Source: Halioxenophilus aromaticivorans
GTDB lineage: Bacteria > Pseudomonadota > Gammaproteobacteria > Pseudomonadales > Cellvibrionaceae
DNA: 64,000 bases
NCBI RefSeq assembly: GCF_042850945.1
Contig: NZ_AP031496.1
Span: forward strand, 1,984,001 to 2,048,000
Reading direction: 5' to 3'
The notes below the pieces were generated by a model, which saw only the letters and a list, made by a program, of their open reading frames with translations, did not search any database and was not told the DNA's origin. Within the stretch, counting starts at the first letter, position 1. Each line of letters opens with the position of its first letter. The position numbers and the translations under genes were made by a program. Of this stretch, positions 17,451 to 27,048 are shown piece by piece.

Positions 17451-17990
17451 GTGGCAAAAAAGCCCTCTAATTTGGTAACCGTCGGCCGAATTAGCACCGT
17501 GTTCGGTGTTAAGGGTTGGGTTAAGGTGCATTCCGAAACCGAACCGAGAGAGAACATATTTAAATACTCCCCTTGGTGGCTAAAAACCAAGCACGGTGTC
17601 AAAACCTACGAGGTTGAAGATTACCGGCCCCACGGTAATGGGTTAATCGCGCATCTCAAAGGTATTGATGAACGCGACCAAGCCGAAGCCCTGGGCCGAG
17701 TGGAGATCGCCATAGACCGCAGCCAGCTAGTGGACTTGGCAGAGGGTGATTACTACTGGAGCCAGCTGATCGGCTTGCGAGTGGTTTCTGAATTTGGCGA
17801 ACAGCCCCAGGATATCGGGGTAGTGAGCAATATGATGGAAACCGGTGCCAATGACGTATTAGTGGTGGTTGGCGATGATCTCAGCATTGATCGTAACCAG
17901 CGGCTGGTGCCCTATGTTCCGGAGCAGTTTGTGCTGTCTGTGGAGCTTGAGCAGGGCATCATCCGGGTTGATTGGGACCCAGAGTTTTAA
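17451..17990 (+). CDS. rimM: Ribosome maturation factor RimM
   Basis: 179 residues with an N-terminal RimM barrel (VTVGRISTVFGVKGWVKVHS) and a C-terminal PRC-like barrel (YYWSQLIGLRVV onward, ending IIRVDWDPEF). RimM assists 30S head assembly by binding S19. The start is GTG at 17451. It lies between rpsP and trmD, and translation is probably coupled within the operon. Confidence 0.96.
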   Translation: MAKKPSNLVTVGRISTVFGVKGWVKVHSETEPRENIFKYSPWWLKTKHGVKTYEVEDYRPHGNGLIAHLKGIDERDQAEALGRVEIAIDRSQLVDLAEGDYYWSQLIGLRVVSEFGEQPQDIGVVSNMMETGANDVLVVVGDDLSIDRNQRLVPYVPEQFVLSVELEQGIIRVDWDPEF

Positions 17991-18021
17991 GCGATAGTGA
18001 TCTCTAGGAGAAGAGCCTGCC

Positions 18022-18783
18022 ATGCGCATTGCGGTTGTGAGTCTTTTCCCAGAAATGTTCAGCGCCATCACCGAGTACGGTGTTAGCGGTCGCGCGGTGA
18101 AAAAGGGTTTGGCCGAGGTGCAATTCTGGAACCCCAGAGATTTCACACAGGACAAGCACCAAACCGTCGACGATCGTCCCTACGGGGGAGGGCCCGGCAT
18201 GCTGATGATGGTGCAGCCTTTAGAGGATGCCATCCTTGCGGCAAAAGCTTGGGCCGGAACCGAAGGCGATTGCCAAGTTGTTTACCTGTCGCCCCAGGGC
18301 AAGCCATTGCAACAGGGCTTGGCTCAGGGTTTGGCTAACAGCGGCAATTTGGTGCTGATTTGCGGTCGCTACGAGGGTGTTGATGAGCGTTTGATTGAAC
18401 GCTACGTGGACATCGAAATTTCCATTGGTGACTACGTCATCAGTGGCGGTGAGCTGGCCGCCATGGTGGTAATCGATAGCCTGCTGAGGCTTTTGCCTGG
18501 CGCCTTAGGCCACGTTGATTCCGCCCAGCAAGACTCCTTTAGTGAGGGGCTGCTTGATTGCCCGCACTATACCCGTCCTGAGGAATATCAGGGCCAGCGA
18601 GTGCCAGAGGTGCTGTTGAGTGGTAACCACCAGCGAATTCGCCAGTGGCGCCTACAACAAGCACTGATTAGAACCTGGCAGCGCCGACCAGATTTACTGG
18701 ACAAGCTATCGCTGAGTGAAGAGCAACAAACATTACTGAGCCAATACCTGAACACACAGCAGGTCGAGGACAAACCGGGGTAG
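18022..18783 (+). CDS. trmD: tRNA (guanine37-N1)-methyltransferase TrmD
   Basis: 253 residues. The SPOUT domain shows VSLFPEMFSAITEYGVSGRA at the N terminus, PYGGGPGMLMM, and the knot motifs LICGRYEGVDERLIE and EISIGDYVISGGELAAM. It methylates G37 in tRNAs reading CNN codons and prevents frameshifting. CTAGGAGA precedes the ATG. It is third in the rpsP-rimM-trmD-rplS operon. Confidence 0.98.
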   Translation: MRIAVVSLFPEMFSAITEYGVSGRAVKKGLAEVQFWNPRDFTQDKHQTVDDRPYGGGPGMLMMVQPLEDAILAAKAWAGTEGDCQVVYLSPQGKPLQQGLAQGLANSGNLVLICGRYEGVDERLIERYVDIEISIGDYVISGGELAAMVVIDSLLRLLPGALGHVDSAQQDSFSEGLLDCPHYTRPEEYQGQRVPEVLLSGNHQRIRQWRLQQALIRTWQRRPDLLDKLSLSEEQQTLLSQYLNTQQVEDKPG

Positions 18784-18851
18784 GCCCCGCATTAATTGAA
18801 CAACGTATAGCTGTGAAGCTAGACACCTAATTGCTATTTTAGGAGCAAACA

Positions 18852-19202
18852 ATGACTAACAAAATTATCCAGGAGCTAGAACAAGAGCAGTTGAAATCCG
18901 ACGTGCCAGAATTCGGCCCAGGTGACACTGTTGTCGTTCAAGTGAAAGTAAAAGAAGGTAACCGCGAGCGTCTGCAGGCTTTCGAAGGTGTGGTAATTGG
19001 TAAGCGTAACCGTGGCCTAAACTCCGCGTTTACCGTACGTAAAATCTCCCACGGCGTTGGTGTAGAGCGTACCTTTCAAACTCACAGCCCGTTAGTAGAC
19101 AGCGTTCAGGTTAAGCGTCGTGGTGACGTGCGTCAGGCCAAGTTGTACTACTTGCGCAACCTGACTGGTAAGGCTGCTCGTATTAAAGAGCGTCTTAATT
19201 AA
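18852..19202 (+). CDS. rplS: 50S ribosomal protein bL19
   Basis: 116 residues. VPEFGPGDTVVVQVKVKEGN and the ending RNLTGKAARIKERL are diagnostic of L19, which sits at the 30S-50S interface. TAGGAGC precedes the ATG. It is last in the operon and is followed by a strong terminator. Confidence 0.98.
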   Translation: MTNKIIQELEQEQLKSDVPEFGPGDTVVVQVKVKEGNRERLQAFEGVVIGKRNRGLNSAFTVRKISHGVGVERTFQTHSPLVDSVQVKRRGDVRQAKLYYLRNLTGKAARIKERLN

Positions 19203-19236
19203 GCTGCTGGTACCGTTATATCGTACCCAGTGGGAT

Positions 19237-19265
19237 AAAAAGCCGGCTTGTACGCCGGCTTTTTT
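19237..19265 (+). terminator. Intrinsic terminator after rplS
   Basis: AAAAAGCCGGC (19237-19247), TTGTAC, GCCGGCTTTTT (19254-19264): a GC-rich stem running into Ts, and A-run/T-run symmetric. It ends the rpsP-rplS operon. Confidence 0.9.
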
Positions 19266-19478
19266 GCGCCTGTAACATCAGTAACGCCGTTTTAGCGGTA
19301 AAATTAGACGCTTATAATAGTAGCTTTAACCGTTTATCCTACTGTTGGCAGAGCCGGTCATTGCAACAGTCATCCGGCTGAACCAAACTAGCGTTAACTG
19401 TTCCAACTCGCAGCTTGGGTCATTTGCAATTGGCTCAAATTGATTCACCCGCATAAACGCGTAACAAGAGAAACTCTA

Positions 19479-20279
19479 ATGTCTCGCATTTCTCCGTTAA
19501 AATCGTTGCTGGCGCTGGCCGGCGGAGCCGTAATGGCGGCGCTAATCACTTTGCCTGCCCAGGCCGATGAGCAATCCGATGTCGATCAGGCCGCCGTTAA
19601 GGCGATTACTCAAGGTCTGGCAAAAGCGCGCCCTCAGCTCACCATAGAATCCATCGATGCCAGTCCAATTCCGGGTTTGTATCGCGCCCAAATTGAAGGT
19701 GGCCCTGTGTTGTTTGTCAGCGCGGATGGCAACTACATGTTAGCCACCGATATGTACCAAATTGTGCCCGGTAATTTCGTTAATCTGCAGGAAGTAGAGC
19801 GCAAAGAAATGCGCGCTGAATTGGCCGCGCAGCTGGATAAAAACCACGAAGATCTCATCGTTTACTCGCCAAAAGGGGAAGTTAAGGGCGTGGTCAACGT
19901 GTTTACCGATGTCGACTGCGGTTACTGCCAAAAGCTGCATAAAGAAATTCCCGCGTTAAATGACATGGGCATTGAATTGCGTTACCTGGCTTATCCTCGG
20001 GCCGGTATTGGCTCCACCTCGTACAACAAAATCGCCTCGGCTTGGTGCGCCAAAGACCAAAACAAAGCCATGGATAAGCTCAAGGCGCGCCAGGATATTG
20101 ATACCGATGTCTGCGAAGGCAATCCAGTGGCGGAGCATTTTCTAGCGGGTAACAAAATTGGCGTTAGCGGCACCCCTGCAATACTGCTGAGCGATGGCAC
20201 CTTGCTGCCCGGTTATCTGCCCGCCAAAGATTTAGCCGCGCGTATTGGCATTGAAGACAAGCAAGCCGCCGTTAACTAA
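19479..20279 (+). CDS. dsbC: Thiol:disulfide interchange protein DsbC
   Basis: A periplasmic disulfide isomerase of 266 residues. I start it at the ATG at 19479, preceded by AAGAGA, rather than at the upstream TTG at 19440, because the signal peptide (SLLALAGGAVMAALITLPAQA) then sits at the N terminus. An N-terminal dimerisation domain precedes a thioredoxin domain with the active site Cys147-Gly-Tyr-Cys150; the cis-Pro loop is GVSGTPAILL. A TATAAT at 19313-19318 with a poor -35 box may be its promoter. DsbC sits upstream of hom-thrC, a conserved gammaproteobacterial neighbourhood, although here a glycosyltransferase intervenes. Confidence 0.95.
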   Translation: MSRISPLKSLLALAGGAVMAALITLPAQADEQSDVDQAAVKAITQGLAKARPQLTIESIDASPIPGLYRAQIEGGPVLFVSADGNYMLATDMYQIVPGNFVNLQEVERKEMRAELAAQLDKNHEDLIVYSPKGEVKGVVNVFTDVDCGYCQKLHKEIPALNDMGIELRYLAYPRAGIGSTSYNKIASAWCAKDQNKAMDKLKARQDIDTDVCEGNPVAEHFLAGNKIGVSGTPAILLSDGTLLPGYLPAKDLAARIGIEDKQAAVN

Positions 20280-20299
20280 GGCGAATTTCTGCAGTAGTT

Positions 20300-21559
20300 A
20301 TGATCCGCACTGTTCTGGTCATCGGCTGGGTATGGCCAGAGCCGCAATCCTCAGCAGCGGGGCACCATATGGTGTCGCTGCTGCGGTCCTTTCGAGCCCA
20401 GCAATGGCAGGTGGTGTTTGCCTGTTGCGCTGAACCCACCCCCTTAAGTTTCTCCTTGGCGTCCATTGGTGTAAGCCAACAGCGTATTGACGTCAATGAT
20501 TCCGACTTTGATCAATGGGTGGCGCGGTTGCAGCCAGACCTGGTGCTGTTTGACCGTTACCTAATGGAAGAGCAATTCGGCTGGCGGGTGGCCAGTGCCG
20601 CACCCAACGCCCTGCGCATTTTGGATACCGAAGATCTGCAGTGCCTGCGTTTTGCCCGTCAACAGGCGCACAAGGCAGGTCTTTCGTTGGCTGAGGCCGA
20701 GCTTACCAACGATATTAGTCTGCGCGAGCTCGCCAGTATTTGGCGCTGCGATCTGTCCCTCATCATCTCCCGCGCGGAGCATGATCTGCTCACCGAGCAC
20801 TTTGGTGTCAGCGATAAACTGCTGCACTACCTGCCGTTGCAGTTACAAGCGGGAACTGAGCTGGCGCCAATGCCTGCGGCGGAAACTCCCGGTTACCAGG
20901 ATCGAACAGGCTTTGTCACCATTGGCAATTTTCGCCATGCACCCAACTGGGATAGCGTGCTGTACCTGCGGGAGTTATGGCCCCAGGTAAAGCAGCAGCT
21001 GCCACAGGCTGAAATCCAAATCTATGGCGCCTATATGCCGCCCAAAGCCCGCCAGCTGCACAATGTAAAGTTGGGCTTTCACGTTCATGGCTGGGTAGAG
21101 GATGCGCGCGCTGCGGTAGCGCAGGCGCGGGTTTGTGTAGCTCCGTTAAGGTTTGGAGCAGGACAGAAGGGCAAGTTGTTGCTGGCCATGTGCGCCGGCA
21201 CGCCCAGTGTCACCACCTTGGTGGGTGCGGAATCCATGGTGGAGCAGGGCTGGCCAGGGCGGGTGGCAGACGGCGACAAACACTTGGTTCAAGCCATGGT
21301 GGAGATGCACCAGGATGAATCCGCATGGCAACAGGCACAGAGGCATGGCTATAACTGGTTGCAACAACTCCAGGCACACAATGGCGCAGCTGCGCTCATT
21401 CAGCGTTTGTCCGATCTGTTTAGCCGTTTGCCCAGCCATCGCCAAGCCAACTTTATCGGCGCCATGCTGCGCCACCATCATCACAAGAGTACCGAGTACT
21501 TTTCGCGCTGGATCGAAACCAAAAATCGCCTTGCCCAGGGCGATGACGATACCCCATAA
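20300..21559 (+). CDS. Glycosyltransferase, GT-B fold (GT4-like)
   Basis: 419 residues. The N-terminal Rossmann half begins TVLVIGWVWPEPQSSAAGHH, a common donor/acceptor loop start for GT-B enzymes. The C-terminal half contains GFVTIGNFRHAPNWDSV, IYGAYMPPKA, HVHGWVEDARAAVAQARVCV and a donor site APLRFGAGQKGKLLLAMCAG with a conserved Gly-Lys. The acceptor is unknown and no polysaccharide cluster surrounds it. It starts 20 bp after dsbC. His-rich LRHHHHKSTEYF lies near the C terminus. Confidence 0.85.
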   Translation: MIRTVLVIGWVWPEPQSSAAGHHMVSLLRSFRAQQWQVVFACCAEPTPLSFSLASIGVSQQRIDVNDSDFDQWVARLQPDLVLFDRYLMEEQFGWRVASAAPNALRILDTEDLQCLRFARQQAHKAGLSLAEAELTNDISLRELASIWRCDLSLIISRAEHDLLTEHFGVSDKLLHYLPLQLQAGTELAPMPAAETPGYQDRTGFVTIGNFRHAPNWDSVLYLRELWPQVKQQLPQAEIQIYGAYMPPKARQLHNVKLGFHVHGWVEDARAAVAQARVCVAPLRFGAGQKGKLLLAMCAGTPSVTTLVGAESMVEQGWPGRVADGDKHLVQAMVEMHQDESAWQQAQRHGYNWLQQLQAHNGAAALIQRLSDLFSRLPSHRQANFIGAMLRHHHHKSTEYFSRWIETKNRLAQGDDDTP

Positions 21560-21719
21560 CTACCGTGGTGGCGGTTACTTGCGGTGCATTTGACACGGCG
21601 AGCGGGCACCAGTAATGTGGCCTACCTTTTTTATGGCAGTTAGCGATTTTGCCGGCTACACACCACAAAATTATCGCTTTTGCCTGTAATACTTTTGCCC
21701 ATCTGCTTAGGAGCGCATT

Positions 21720-23024
21720 TTGAAACCGGTAAAAATAGGAATCTGTGGCCTAGGAACCGTTGGTAGCGGTACCTTCAATGTTATTTCGCGTAATCAACGC
21801 GATATTAATGCCCGAGCCGGTTGCGACATTATTATTAGCCAAATTGGCGCCCGCAGAGACAACCCCAATTGCAATACCGGTGACACCGCCGTTAGCCGCG
21901 ATATTTTCGACGTTGTACGCAATCCAGATATCGACATCGTAGTTGAGTTGATTGGCGGCACCAGCGTGGCTAAAGACCTGGTATTGGAAGCCATCGCCAA
22001 TGGCAAGCACGTGGTTACTGCCAACAAGGCGCTGATCGCCGAGCACGGCAACGAGATATTCCAAAAGGCCAAAGCGGCTGGGGTTACCGTTGCCTTTGAG
22101 GCAGCCGTGGCCGGGGGCATCCCTATCATTAAAGCCATTCGCGAAGGCCTGTCTGCCAACAGCATCGAATGGCTGGCAGGTATCATCAATGGCACTGGCA
22201 ACTTTATTCTCACCGAAATGCGTGATAAAGGCCGCGCCTTTGACGACGTCCTTAAAGAAGCCCAGGCCCTAGGTTACGCCGAGGCCGACCCAACTTTTGA
22301 TGTTGAAGGCATTGATGCCGCGCATAAATTGGTAATTTTGGCGTCCATCGCCTTTGGTATGCCACTGCAGTTTGACAAGGTATTCACCGAGGGCATTACC
22401 AAAATCACTGCCGAGGATGTGTCGTACGCCCAGGAACTGGGCTATCGCATCAAGCACCTGGGTATCGCCAAGCGCGGCGAAAACGGCGTGGAATTGCGAG
22501 TTCACCCTACATTGGTGTCTGACAAACAGCTTATCGCCAACGTAGATGGCGTGATGAACGCCGTGATGGTGAAGGGCGATGCCGTTGGGCCAACCCTTTA
22601 TTACGGTGCCGGCGCTGGCGCCGAGCCTACCGCCTCTGCCGTAGTGGCGGACGTGGTGGATTTGGCTCGAACGCTGACCGCAGATCCAGAGCACCGAGTA
22701 CCGCATTTGGGTTTCCAGCCCAATGAGCTGTCGGATCTAACCGTGCTGCCCATGAGCGAAGTGAGTACCGGTTACTATGTGCGTATGAACGCCGAAGACA
22801 AAACCGGTGTGCTGTCTACCATCACCCAAATTCTCAGTGATGCCGGCGTCAGCATAGAGGCGTTGATCCAAAAAGAGCAGGCCGAAAACGTCGACACAGT
22901 GCCCATTATTTTGCTGACCAACCGCGCCCTGGAGCAACATTTGCTCAACGCCATAGAGAAGATTCAGGCGCTGCCCACCGTGGTAGGAGACGTAACCCAC
23001 ATCCGTGTTGAATCCTTGAGTTAA
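21720..23024 (+). CDS. hom: Homoserine dehydrogenase
   Basis: 434 residues; reduces aspartate semialdehyde to homoserine on the path to threonine and methionine. An N-terminal NAD(P)-binding fold (GICGLGTVGSGTF), a catalytic domain with NKALIAEHG, NGTGNFILTEM and AEADPTFDVEGIDAAHK, and a C-terminal ACT domain (about 352-434, VRMNAEDKTGVLSTITQIL) for threonine feedback. This is the monofunctional type, not fused to aspartokinase. The start is TTG at 21720 with TAGGAG just upstream. thrC follows after 21 bp. Confidence 0.97.
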   Translation: MKPVKIGICGLGTVGSGTFNVISRNQRDINARAGCDIIISQIGARRDNPNCNTGDTAVSRDIFDVVRNPDIDIVVELIGGTSVAKDLVLEAIANGKHVVTANKALIAEHGNEIFQKAKAAGVTVAFEAAVAGGIPIIKAIREGLSANSIEWLAGIINGTGNFILTEMRDKGRAFDDVLKEAQALGYAEADPTFDVEGIDAAHKLVILASIAFGMPLQFDKVFTEGITKITAEDVSYAQELGYRIKHLGIAKRGENGVELRVHPTLVSDKQLIANVDGVMNAVMVKGDAVGPTLYYGAGAGAEPTASAVVADVVDLARTLTADPEHRVPHLGFQPNELSDLTVLPMSEVSTGYYVRMNAEDKTGVLSTITQILSDAGVSIEALIQKEQAENVDTVPIILLTNRALEQHLLNAIEKIQALPTVVGDVTHIRVESLS

Positions 23025-23045
23025 CGCATTACGAGAGCCAGCAAC

Positions 23046-24440
23046 GTGAAATACATCAGTACCCGTGGCCAAGCGCCCAGCTTGAGTTTTGAAGACGTCG
23101 TATTAACTGGTTTGGCCAGTGACGGCGGTTTGTATGTACCCGAATCACTGCCTAAATTTAGCCAGAGCGAAATCGCCAGCTGGGCTGGCCTTAGCTACCA
23201 AGAGCTGGCGTTTAAAGTGATGCATCCTTTTGTATCCGAGGCGCTGTCCGACGACGAGCTTAAGCAGTTGATTGAAAAATCCTACGCCAGCTTCCGTCAC
23301 CCGGCCATTGCCCCGCTGGTGCAAACCGACCACAACGAGTGGGTGTTAGAGCTATTCCAGGGCCCAACCTTGGCGTTTAAAGACTTTGCGCTGCAGTTTT
23401 TGGGCAACCTGTTGGATCACATCCTGAAAAAGCGCGATCAGAAAGTGGTTGTGATGGGGGCTACCTCCGGTGATACCGGCTCCGCCGCCATTGAGGGTTG
23501 TCGCCACTGTGATAACCTGGATATTTTCATCTTGCACCCACACCAGCGAGTGAGCGAGGTGCAGCGCCGGCAGATGACCACTGTGTTGGAAGACAACGTC
23601 TATAACATCGCCTTAGAAGGCAACTTCGACGACTGCCAAAACATGGTTAAAGCCAGCTTTGCTGATCAGTCTTTCCTACCCGAAGGCCGGCAATTAGTGG
23701 CGGTGAACTCCATTAACTTTGCCCGCATTATGGCGCAAATTGTGTACTACTTTTACGCCGCCCTGGCCCTGGGTGGCCCGGCCCGCGCTGTGTCTTTCTC
23801 GGTGCCTACGGGCAACTTTGGCGATATTTTTGCCGGCTACTTGGCCAAGCAAATGGGGCTGCCCATTGAGCAGCTAATCGTTGCCACCAACCAAAACGAC
23901 ATATTGCATCGCTGTATCAGCGCCAACGATCACAGTAAGCAGTCGCTGGTGCATTCACTGTCGCCTTCAATGGACATTATGGTATCCAGTAACTTTGAGC
24001 GGCTGCTGTTTGACCTATACGGACGTAACGGCCGTGCCATCGCCGAATTGATGGAGCAGTTCAAAAGCGGCAGCATGACACTGTCCGAGCAGGCCATGGC
24101 CAAGCTCACAGAAGGCTTCGCCAGTTATCGGTTAGACGACGACGAAACCGTGGCCGTCATTGCCGAGGTGTGGGACACGTGCGAATACCTGTTGGACCCG
24201 CACACCGCTATTGGGGTGCGAGCAGCACGTAAAAAGCGCGCTAATGCCAGCACACCTATGGTCTGCTTGGCCACGGCACACCCAGCTAAGTTCCCAGAGG
24301 CGGTAGCCAAAGCCTGCGAAGGCATTGACTCACCGGCCTTGCCGCATCATATGGCGGACTTATTTGAGCGTGAAGAGCGCTACCAAGTGCTCGCCCACGA
24401 CACCCAAGCAGTACAGTCGTTTATTGCCAACAATCTCTAA
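23046..24440 (+). CDS. thrC: Threonine synthase
   Basis: 464 residues; converts O-phosphohomoserine to threonine with PLP. FQGPTLAFKDFALQFLG contains the PLP lysine Lys112, and GATSGDTGSAAIEG and PTGNFGDIFAGYLAK bind the phosphate. The GTG start at 23046 lies 21 bp after hom. The two genes form a threonine operon, without thrB in the window. Confidence 0.97.
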   Translation: MKYISTRGQAPSLSFEDVVLTGLASDGGLYVPESLPKFSQSEIASWAGLSYQELAFKVMHPFVSEALSDDELKQLIEKSYASFRHPAIAPLVQTDHNEWVLELFQGPTLAFKDFALQFLGNLLDHILKKRDQKVVVMGATSGDTGSAAIEGCRHCDNLDIFILHPHQRVSEVQRRQMTTVLEDNVYNIALEGNFDDCQNMVKASFADQSFLPEGRQLVAVNSINFARIMAQIVYYFYAALALGGPARAVSFSVPTGNFGDIFAGYLAKQMGLPIEQLIVATNQNDILHRCISANDHSKQSLVHSLSPSMDIMVSSNFERLLFDLYGRNGRAIAELMEQFKSGSMTLSEQAMAKLTEGFASYRLDDDETVAVIAEVWDTCEYLLDPHTAIGVRAARKKRANASTPMVCLATAHPAKFPEAVAKACEGIDSPALPHHMADLFEREERYQVLAHDTQAVQSFIANNL

Positions 24441-24559
24441 TCCAGGACCGGGCCGGTGCGAGTGCGTCGGCCCGGCGCTGTGGTACACTCTGGCGCATAG
24501 TCGCCGCTGGGCATTAAACGCCAAGTGGCAACCCCGTTTTACATCCGATTCGGTAATCA

Positions 24560-26980
24560 ATGAGCTATCAGGTTCTGGCGCGTAAGTGGCGCCCTCGTAA
24601 CTTCCACGAAATGGTGGGCCAAGAGCATGTTCTAACGGCTCTGGTTAACGCCCTGGATCACAATCGCCTGCACCACGCTTATTTATTCACCGGTACCCGG
24701 GGCGTGGGTAAAACCACCATCGCCCGTATCTTTGCCAAGTGTTTGAATTGCGAATCGGGCATCAGCTCCAACCCCTGTGGTACCTGCTCTTCCTGCGTTG
24801 AAATCGCCGAAGGCCGCTTTGTTGATCTAATCGAAGTGGATGCTGCTTCGCGCACTAAGGTGGAAGACACCCGGGAGCTATTAGACAACGTTCAGTACGC
24901 CCCTACACGTGGACGGTTTAAGGTATACCTAATCGATGAGGTGCACATGCTCTCGGGGCACAGTTTTAACGCCCTGTTAAAAACCCTGGAAGAGCCACCG
25001 CCCCACGTTAAATTCTTGCTGGCAACCACCGATCCTCAAAAGCTGCCCGTTACCATTCTTTCGCGCTGCTTACAGTTTCATCTCAAGAATATGAGCCAGG
25101 AGCGCATTGTTGGCTACCTGAGCCACGTGCTTGGCCAAGAGGATTTCAGCTTTGAAGAGCCGGCATTGTGGCAGTTGGCGCGTGCCGCCGACGGCAGTAT
25201 GCGCGACGCTCTGAGCCTCACCGACCAGGCTATTGCTTTTGGAAATGGCCAGGTCAACGAGGCCCAGGTCAGCACTATGCTGGGCACCATCGATCAGGCG
25301 TTTATTCATGGCATTCTTACCGCCCTGGCGGAATTAAATGGTAAGCAGGTATTGGCGGCGGTGGCGGCCATGTCTGAGCAGTCGCCGGACTACGCCGGCG
25401 CTCTGGCCGATATCATCGGCGTACTGCACCGCGTGGCCCTGGCGCAAACCGTGCCCGATGCACTGGACAACAGCCTGGGCGATAAAGAACAAGTGGCTAG
25501 GTTGGCGCAAACCATTGCCAGTGAAGATGTGCAGCTGTTTTATCAAATAGCCCTGCACGGCCGCAAAGATTTGGCCATTAGCCCAGACCCGCGGGCGGGC
25601 TTCGAAATGACCCTGTTGCGCATGTTGGCGTTTAAACCCCAGGGCGTCACCGAGCTACCGACGCAGCCTTTGCCCGACAGCTCCAAAGAAAGCTCTGAGG
25701 CTGGTACTAAACAAAAAGCGGAGCAAAAAGCTGAACCACCCAGCCAACCGCCAGTGGCAACAACCCCAACCCAGGATACGCCACAGCCAACCCAGGCCTC
25801 GGCTCCAGCACCTCTTACAGCGCCCGTAGCTCCGGCTGAACCAGCAGTTTCGCCACAGAATCCTGTTCAGCAGCCAATGCCGGCGCAATCAGCGCCAACG
25901 CAGCCAGCATCGGCGCCGCCAGCGATGGAAGTGCCGCCAGCAATAGAGCCGCCGGCAGACCATCCGCAGTCCAATGCAGCGCCGGAGCCGGCCAGTGCGG
26001 GAATCCCAGCCGAGGCACCCAATAGCCCCCCGGCTAGCGCTGCCCAGGTGGCAGCGGCGCCCAGCGAGCCAAACGCCCCGACTGTTGCCGCCCAGCTTGA
26101 TGAACCCCAACCCCTAGAACTCCGGCCCGCTGAGCCCCGGCCCGCTGAGCCCCGGCCCGCTGAACCCCGGCCCGCTGAACCTCAGCCGGTTGAAGCCGAG
26201 CCCGCACAAACCAGCAGTGTGTCTGCTGCCGTGACAGCCGCTGCTCAACCCTCGCCGCCCCAGATCCAGCCTGGCTACGAAGCGTCACCGCCGGTTGCCT
26301 CAGAAGACGAGTACTTCGCCGGTGCCGGTGGTATGGCGCATTTAAGCGACTTGGCTGAGCCCGAAGTGCCAGCCCGGCGCGACGAGCCTGTCTCGCAAGA
26401 GAGCGCTGCTCCGCCAGGAGTGCAACAACCGTCTGAGGTGCAAAAACCACAAGCGACAATGCCATCGCCTGCCAGCCAGTTGGCCCAAGTATTAGACGCG
26501 CCGGCCACTCGTCAGCCCGCGGTGGCCAAGCCCCGGCGGGCGGCGCCAGAGCCAGCCGATCCAAAGCAAGAGTACGAAATCATTCCCCTGGCACAATTCT
26601 GCCCCGATAATTGGCTGGCGCTGTACCCGCAGCTCAAAGTGACCGGCGTATTGCAAAGCACGGTTTCCAACAGTGTTTTTACAGGTCGAGAAGGCGATAC
26701 ACTGCACTTTGATTTGCAGCAGGCCAATGCCACGTTGTACAGCGAAGAGCACCAACAACGTTTTGCCGATATTCTCAGTGAATACTTTAGCCAGCCTTTA
26801 GCGGTCAGTATTCGTCTAACCCAGGTCAGCGCAGAAACCCCGGCGGCCCAGTCCATTAGGCTCAAGGTCGAGCGCCATGCGCACGCCGTTGCCCTAGTGC
26901 AGGGCGATCCTTTAGTGCAGCGCCTGGTGCAGGATTTTGCCGCCGAGGTTGATCCAGAAAAAATCGAACCCACACTGTAG
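24560..26980 (+). CDS. dnaX: DNA polymerase III gamma/tau subunit
   Basis: 806 residues. The AAA+ clamp-loader part (1-365) has Walker A GTRGVGKTT (45-53), zinc-ribbon cysteines (Cys64, Cys73, Cys76, Cys79), Walker B YLIDEVHML and the sensor region. A very long Pro/Ala/Gln/Glu linker spans about 370-670, including the four-copy RPAEP repeat at 26123-26182. The C-terminal tau domain (about 675-806, FCPDNWLALYPQLKV) binds the polymerase alpha subunit. I saw no A-AAA-AAG slippery heptamer like E. coli's. ybaB and recR follow, the standard order. Confidence 0.96.
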   Translation: MSYQVLARKWRPRNFHEMVGQEHVLTALVNALDHNRLHHAYLFTGTRGVGKTTIARIFAKCLNCESGISSNPCGTCSSCVEIAEGRFVDLIEVDAASRTKVEDTRELLDNVQYAPTRGRFKVYLIDEVHMLSGHSFNALLKTLEEPPPHVKFLLATTDPQKLPVTILSRCLQFHLKNMSQERIVGYLSHVLGQEDFSFEEPALWQLARAADGSMRDALSLTDQAIAFGNGQVNEAQVSTMLGTIDQAFIHGILTALAELNGKQVLAAVAAMSEQSPDYAGALADIIGVLHRVALAQTVPDALDNSLGDKEQVARLAQTIASEDVQLFYQIALHGRKDLAISPDPRAGFEMTLLRMLAFKPQGVTELPTQPLPDSSKESSEAGTKQKAEQKAEPPSQPPVATTPTQDTPQPTQASAPAPLTAPVAPAEPAVSPQNPVQQPMPAQSAPTQPASAPPAMEVPPAIEPPADHPQSNAAPEPASAGIPAEAPNSPPASAAQVAAAPSEPNAPTVAAQLDEPQPLELRPAEPRPAEPRPAEPRPAEPQPVEAEPAQTSSVSAAVTAAAQPSPPQIQPGYEASPPVASEDEYFAGAGGMAHLSDLAEPEVPARRDEPVSQESAAPPGVQQPSEVQKPQATMPSPASQLAQVLDAPATRQPAVAKPRRAAPEPADPKQEYEIIPLAQFCPDNWLALYPQLKVTGVLQSTVSNSVFTGREGDTLHFDLQQANATLYSEEHQQRFADILSEYFSQPLAVSIRLTQVSAETPAAQSIRLKVERHAHAVALVQGDPLVQRLVQDFAAEVDPEKIEPTL
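26123..26182 (+). repeat. 15-bp tandem repeat inside dnaX, four copies
   Basis: CGGCCCGCTGAGCCC at 26123 and 26138, CGGCCCGCTGAACCC at 26153 and CGGCCCGCTGAACCT at 26168. Each unit encodes RPAEP, so changes in copy number keep the reading frame and only alter linker length. Confidence 0.9.
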
Positions 26981-27048
26981 AGTGTGGTTGCCGCCAAAGC
27001 GGCAATTATTGAGCAATTTAACAACCCCACCTTGCGAGGTAGCAAACC

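Noticed and set aside
25670..25760. dnaX frameshift site
   Set aside because: AACAAAAAGCGG and GCAAAAAGCTG look A-rich but are not the A-AAA-AAG heptamer in the right frame.
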